Below, one piece after another: positions 16,682 through 20,216 of a stretch of DNA of 20,216 bases (positions are counted from its first letter, which is position 1; every line of letters starts with the position of its first letter). The notes under the pieces were generated by a model. That model was not told the DNA's origin. It made no database searches and was given only the letters and a program-made list of their open reading frames with translations. The position numbers and the translations under genes are program-made. Origin of the DNA: Gammaproteobacteria bacterium (GTDB lineage Bacteria; Pseudomonadota; Gammaproteobacteria; Immundisolibacterales; Immundisolibacteraceae); assembly GCA_003645395.1 (NCBI GenBank), contig QNFC01000012.1, positions 1 to 20,216 on the forward strand, read 5' to 3'.

Positions 16682-17782
16682 TCATCTTCCAAACTGATGC
16701 AACTCACCATCTTTCCATATCCCCAGAGCTTGACCGGAGATATAGATACCGCCATGACCCGATTGCACGCCGGTGTACCAGACGTTACCTTTAGACCCGA
16801 GGTTTTCCTCGATCCAGGTGCTCTTTATCGGATCAAACTGTAAAAAAGTACCCTTTTCACCGACGATTACCCACACGCCATCGACCCAATCCAGGCCAAA
16901 CAGATGTTTGCCAGTGGGCGAGTTAACAGCAGCCCAGGTCTCACCTGCGTCTGCAGTTTGAAGTACATGGCCGTCCAGACCAACTGCTAAGCCGTTGAGG
17001 TCATCGCTAAAGGCGATACCCATCAAGCTGCTATCCAGCGGCGTTTCTTTCGCCAGCCAGGTTTCACCCTGGTCATCACTGCAACCCAACTGCCCAAACT
17101 CACCGACTACACAGACGCGGTCGACCGGACCATCACTGCAACTACGCTGTTCTACTTCATCGCCGGCACAACCTGCTCTATTCTCATCATCACTGCAACT
17201 CGGCTGCTCAATTTTCTCGTCGACACAAACCTGGTCAGGCTTTGCAAAACCGACGTCATTCCATGCAACATCCTGATCGCCGCCAACGCGCGTCCAGCTC
17301 AGCCCTCGATCATCGCTATACAAGATGGAACCAAATTCAGCCGTCGCCCAAACCCGGCCGTTCGGCCCTATTTCCGTGCGAAACATTTTTTTAGCGACCT
17401 CGCCCAGAGGCGCATCTACTGGCTCCCAAGTAACGCCGCCATCGACTGTATTAAGAGTAAGCCCATCGTTACCAATGACCACGGCGTGTTGATCGTCCCA
17501 CGCAGCTATTGACTGCAGATGCGCCTCAGTTGGTGTGGATTGAACGTAAAAGGTCTCACCGCGATCATCACTGCGAACTATCTTTCCGCTCTTACCTACT
17601 GCCCAAACGACCTGCTCGTTTGGAACAACAACGTCGTAGAACCGATCACGCAATTCAATGATCTGTTCTTGAACAAAAACATCGGGCAGTTCCACTTCCA
17701 AAGTGGATAACCAGCCTAGCGCGCCGATCACTATCAACGGCGGCAGAAGAGATTTGATACGAAAGCCTTTTTTGGCGGCCAT
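16682..17782 (-). CDS. Membrane-anchored YCF48-like beta-propeller protein
   Basis: This 366-residue protein has an uncleaved-looking N-terminal helix (residues about 12-28, LLPPLIVIGALGWL) after a basic start (AAKKGFRIK), so the rest should face the periplasm. The body is a propeller of repeated blades with Asp-box motifs S/T-x-D-x-G-x-T-W: SDDRGETF, TVDGGVTW, SDDRGLSW, SDDQGETW and TADAGETW. This is the YCF48/BNR type, known from the photosystem II assembly factor, but here it has no photosynthetic context. Residues 183-239 are a three-copy 19-residue Cys-rich repeat, described separately. Homologues usually sit beside MMPL exporters, as this one does, suggesting an accessory periplasmic role. 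The ATG at 17782 has GGAG 13 bases upstream. Confidence 0.85.
   Translation of the reverse strand: MAAKKGFRIKSLLPPLIVIGALGWLSTLEVELPDVFVQEQIIELRDRFYDVVVPNEQVVWAVGKSGKIVRSDDRGETFYVQSTPTEAHLQSIAAWDDQHAVVIGNDGLTLNTVDGGVTWEPVDAPLGEVAKKMFRTEIGPNGRVWATAEFGSILYSDDRGLSWTRVGGDQDVAWNDVGFAKPDQVCVDEKIEQPSCSDDENRAGCAGDEVEQRSCSDGPVDRVCVVGEFGQLGCSDDQGETWLAKETPLDSSLMGIAFSDDLNGLAVGLDGHVLQTADAGETWAAVNSPTGKHLFGLDWVDGVWVIVGEKGTFLQFDPIKSTWIEENLGSKGNVWYTGVQSGHGGIYISGQALGIWKDGELHQFGR
17066..17236 (-). repeat. Three in-frame 57-bp repeats inside the YCF48-like gene
   Basis: The 12-base core CATCACTGCAAC (plus strand) occurs at 17074, 17131 and 17188, an exact 57-base period. Read on the coding strand, this gives three 19-residue units (183-201, 202-220, 221-239) with two cysteines each: DQVCVDEKIEQPSCSDDEN, RAGCAGDEVEQRSCSDGPV and DRVCVVGEFGQLGCSDDQG. 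The third runs directly into an Asp box. The copies have diverged between the cores, so the expansion is not very recent. Confidence 0.92.
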
Positions 17783-17888
17783 AACTATTTAATAACTCCA
17801 CGGCAAAATAATTCGGAGCACCACGATCCCCCCAGTGGAACCCCGAAGAAACAGATCAGCATAGCCAACCGTTAGTACTATGTAGCCG

Positions 17889-17918
17889 AACTTATTTTTT
17901 TAAGCTGACTCCGGTCAA
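17889..17918 (-). promoter_or_regulatory. Weak candidate promoter of the YCF48-RND operon
   Basis: On the minus strand a good -35 TTGACC (17913-17918, five of six) stands 18 bases before a poor TAAGTT (17889-17894). It is the best pair seen upstream of the YCF48-like start, about 107 bases away. The operon may instead depend on an activator or another sigma factor. Confidence 0.25.
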
Positions 17919-18062
17919 TCTGGGGAAAACCAGCGCTACAAACGTCGCAGATTTTATCATTCCCAGTTTAAACCTTACCAGTCACCGGCTGAGTGACCCG
18001 ACTCCCCCGAGCACCCCGCCAGAAAATTCTTCATTCGCTCACAGAACAACCAAAGACTAATT

Positions 18063-18212
18063 AATCAAAATTGGCAGGTAATTAACAATCAACCCGTACT
18101 GGCCTTACATAGGTTAAAGCTAATTTAACTGATTAAAAAAAATGACCCCCAACCTACTGGTTGGAGGTCATTGAGTTTTAACCTAACCTAATCATCAAAA
18201 TTGATAGGTTAT
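18063..18212 (-). repeat. Imperfect 20-bp direct repeat flanking the DUF1302 terminator
   Basis: Positions 18063-18082 and 18193-18212 match at 16 of 20 bases, exactly 130 bases apart. The second copy is the end of the DUF1302 gene (ITYQF-stop); the first would read ITCQF-stop in the same sense but has no open frame ahead of it. It could be a relic of a second outer-membrane protein gene or chance. Confidence 0.35.
18135..18172 (-). terminator. Rho-independent terminator after the DUF1302 gene
   Basis: AATGACC-C-CCAACC pairs with GGTTGG-A-GGTCATT around loop TACT (18141-18172): 13 pairs with a single C/A mismatch, followed on the minus strand by a run of T. It lies 23 bases after the DUF1302 stop, so the DUF1302 gene is largely separated from the YCF48-RND operon. 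Confidence 0.88.
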
Positions 18213-20186
18213 ACGCGCGACCAGCTGGTCATTGTCATCAAAGGTACCTAGCAATCGAGTGCTGCCTTCCTGAAAACCAAGGTTTTCGTGTTTCGACTTC
18301 TTGGGCAGGAAGATATCTGCCTCAAGCCGCACCCGCCAGTGATCACCAAACACCAGATCAACCGAAGGAATGATAAACACATCGGCGCTACCGAGATCCA
18401 CCCCGAAAGCCAACCCCGGGTTAATAGTGTCGTAATCATAATTCAACGTGATCGCATTAGTGAGAATAGCTGTGTGCTCACGTTTTTTTGCACCGTAACC
18501 GAATAGCTCCAGGATATCGTCATCTTCATCGTAATTAGTAATCCAGGTATCGAACACCTGCATGGTCCAAAATGATGGCCGCTGAGTACCAAGCAAGCCC
18601 ATGGTGTTTAGATTTTTATCAAACCCAAGCATGATCCGCAGGGTATCTTTTTCAACCACCTTACCCAAGCCCGGCACCGCCATGGTAATACCCGCGTTGG
18701 TGGACGTATAGGGATCGTAAGCAGTCGCTGCCATATTCTGCGGATCGTTGCGCAACACCATGAAAGGTGGCAACAATCCGCCACCGCAGCTTCCCGCTGC
18801 CCCATCTGCACACCCTACGCCAAAACCGAGCAAATCGACATAAGTATCAGTTCCCGTGTTGTAGGGCTTGTCCGGCGTAAACGCCACCTCTGCACGACCC
18901 ACCAAATCCATCGTCTCAATGTAAGCATTCATCGACGCGCCGAAAATATCGACTTCAGGAGAGATCAGGTTGGTCAGGTTCTGGCTAGAACCCGGCACAT
19001 ACCCAGCAAACGCTGCGCTGTTTTGCTCCCACTTACCGTAATTAGTAGACCCCCCGGCGATCGGGTTACGCACGGTGATACCGTCGTTATCAAGGCCATG
19101 CCAGTATGCCAACGAGTAGCCAATCTGATTCCAGACCCCGGACCAACGCAAGCCGTAGTTGGCGTCGTCCTCGTCGCCCTTGCTATGGTGGTAGTTATTG
19201 GGACCAATAATCGAGGCCGGCACGTTGTTGCCCGACCAGGGCTGGGGTGACCAGCGTCCGCCAAAGATTGCCGCCGTGGTGCCGACATCGGCTCCTTCAT
19301 CCCAACCGGGCCGATAGACCAGCTGCAGCGTACCATCGAGTTCAGGAATATCAATCTCGACATTGGCCATGATCAAGGGCTTACGCAGCTCTTCATTTTC
19401 CAGCTCCAGGAAACTACGCCAGGTAAGGTCGTAACCGTGAATCACGTCCATGGCCCGGAAAAAATCGGTTTCACCCCAAACGATCTGCTGCTTACCCAGC
19501 TTAAAATGTGTGCGGTCACCTACATCAAATGTCACATAGAGCTCGCGGACCACGTCATGAAAATTGTTTTCGTCGTAGTCCTTGCCAAACTTACTTTGTG
19601 CACCCGCACCGAAGGTGCTGGAGTTCAACCCAGTAAAAGGTGTTGTGTCACACCATGACTGAGCCCCTGGCAGTGGTGGGCTCGCAGAAGCACCTGCTTG
19701 ACAGAGGCCTGCACTATTGGCCGACACCCCAGGAGGCAACAATGCTGCGCCCGCTAAATCTACGCCGGTAAAACCCGGAGGAAACGCCGGACCTGGACCA
19801 AAAAGAGGATTAAGACTCTGATCGTGATTGGTCAGCGCAGCCGGTCCTTTAATGGTGGCTTTTTCCAGGTCATGCTCATAATCGGTCTGTTTGTCTTCGG
19901 TGGCCCGCAGCACGCCACCAAGCTGGAAAATACCAAAATCCGTTGAGTGCTCGATTTTGCCCGAATAGCGCTCCATGGACAGTTGGCCTTTCCCGCCCTG
20001 CTTCTGCTCAGTTACGCCGTCCTGCCATGTGGAGTTTTCCGACAGGTTCATGGAGTAGTGAGCACGGAGGTAGCCGCTGTACTCAAAATCGACTGCAGTA
20101 GCGGGGGTCGCTATTGCGGCAAGCACGACTGCACTGCTAGCACTAAGCCGCAGCGAGCGTTTTAAGCCTCTAAAGGTAATCATCAT
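18195..20186 (-). CDS. DUF1302-family outer-membrane beta-barrel protein
   Basis: This 663-residue protein has a signal peptide (basic MMITFRGLKRSLRLS, hydrophobic core, cut near PATAVDF) and a last residue Phe in RITYQF, the outer-membrane barrel insertion signature. Many amphipathic strands and the core LGKQQIVWGETDFFRAMDVI identify DUF1302, a family of large porin-like proteins of undefined substrate. Two loops are unusual: a Pro/Gly-rich one near residues 125-190 with a Cys pair around AGLCQAG and QSWCDT, and a Gly-rich one near 450-465 with a second pair (GCADGAAGSC). The ATG has GAGG eight bases upstream. The promoter must lie beyond the window end. Its usual companion DUF1329 does not follow. 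It may move hydrophobic substrates across the outer membrane, an inference from neighbours. Confidence 0.88.
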   Translation of the reverse strand: MMITFRGLKRSLRLSASSAVVLAAIATPATAVDFEYSGYLRAHYSMNLSENSTWQDGVTEQKQGGKGQLSMERYSGKIEHSTDFGIFQLGGVLRATEDKQTDYEHDLEKATIKGPAALTNHDQSLNPLFGPGPAFPPGFTGVDLAGAALLPPGVSANSAGLCQAGASASPPLPGAQSWCDTTPFTGLNSSTFGAGAQSKFGKDYDENNFHDVVRELYVTFDVGDRTHFKLGKQQIVWGETDFFRAMDVIHGYDLTWRSFLELENEELRKPLIMANVEIDIPELDGTLQLVYRPGWDEGADVGTTAAIFGGRWSPQPWSGNNVPASIIGPNNYHHSKGDEDDANYGLRWSGVWNQIGYSLAYWHGLDNDGITVRNPIAGGSTNYGKWEQNSAAFAGYVPGSSQNLTNLISPEVDIFGASMNAYIETMDLVGRAEVAFTPDKPYNTGTDTYVDLLGFGVGCADGAAGSCGGGLLPPFMVLRNDPQNMAATAYDPYTSTNAGITMAVPGLGKVVEKDTLRIMLGFDKNLNTMGLLGTQRPSFWTMQVFDTWITNYDEDDDILELFGYGAKKREHTAILTNAITLNYDYDTINPGLAFGVDLGSADVFIIPSVDLVFGDHWRVRLEADIFLPKKSKHENLGFQEGSTRLLGTFDDNDQLVARITYQF

Positions 20187-20216
20187 TCGAAACGCCTCTG
20201 ATTGATAGTCTTGATA

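Larger units (their letters stand above)
17783..18194. other. 412-base gene-free stretch before the YCF48-RND operon
   Basis: No credible open frame occurs on either strand. Near 18194 it holds the DUF1302 terminator (18135-18172). Next to that is a short palindrome GTTAAA-GCTAA-TTTAAC (18113-18129), and at 18063-18082 a sequence resembling the DUF1302 3' end. The part from about 17783 to 17960 is the likely leader of the YCF48-RND-Rieske operon. A small inverted repeat GTCAC/GTGAC lies at about 17980-17996. DUF1329, a common partner of DUF1302, is not here. Confidence 0.6.

Noticed and set aside
17066..17236. Regular 57-base repeats that could resemble a short CRISPR array
   Set aside because: The repeats are tandem, in frame, inside a coding gene, share only a 12-base core, and there are no unique spacers or cas genes.

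Overview
The window looks like a chromosomal segment of a Gammaproteobacterium, probably a marine Cellvibrionales/Pseudomonadales-type organism. The evidence is the conserved gene order fmdB-aspS-yebC-ruvC-ruvA-ruvB-tolQ-tolR-tolA-tolB-pal-cpoB-queE-queC-tRNA-Lys, which resembles the Pseudomonas arrangement, together with protein sequences typical of that class and a base composition near one half GC. The species cannot be named from the sequence. Apart from the first two genes, everything reads on the minus strand. No mobile element, CRISPR array, prophage gene or rRNA is visible.

Layout from left to right. Positions 1-1400 (+) hold a two-cupin (ChrR-like) protein cut by the window edge and a pyridoxamine-phosphate-oxidase-fold flavoprotein. 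They converge on tRNA-Lys(UUU) at 1419-1491 (-). Positions 1517-2916 hold queC and queE (7-deazaguanine/queuosine precursor synthesis). Positions 2932-7682 hold the whole Tol-Pal envelope system, transcribed tolQ-tolR-tolA-tolB-pal-cpoB; the thioesterase gene ybgC, which usually precedes tolQ, is missing. Positions 7866-9978 hold the Holliday-junction genes ruvC-ruvA-ruvB, then come yebC and aspS (to 12588). The AspRS has the residues of a non-discriminating enzyme. A terminator separates aspS from fmdB, which lies downstream of a 2-hydroxychromene-2-carboxylate isomerase-like (kappa-GST fold) gene.

The accessory part is 13783-20186. In transcription order it holds a DUF1302 outer-membrane-type protein with its own terminator, a 412-base gene-free stretch, then a likely operon of a YCF48-like membrane-anchored beta-propeller, an MMPL/RND-family exporter and a dioxygenase-type Rieske ferredoxin, ending in a strong terminator. 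DUF1302 proteins, YCF48-like propellers and MMPL exporters recur together in environmental Gammaproteobacteria, and their job is poorly defined. Here they probably form an envelope-spanning apparatus for a hydrophobic compound. The Rieske ferredoxin and the neighbouring isomerase hint at a link to aromatic or hydrophobic substrate metabolism. The most unusual local structure is a perfectly in-frame three-copy 57-bp repeat that inserts six cysteines into the propeller protein.
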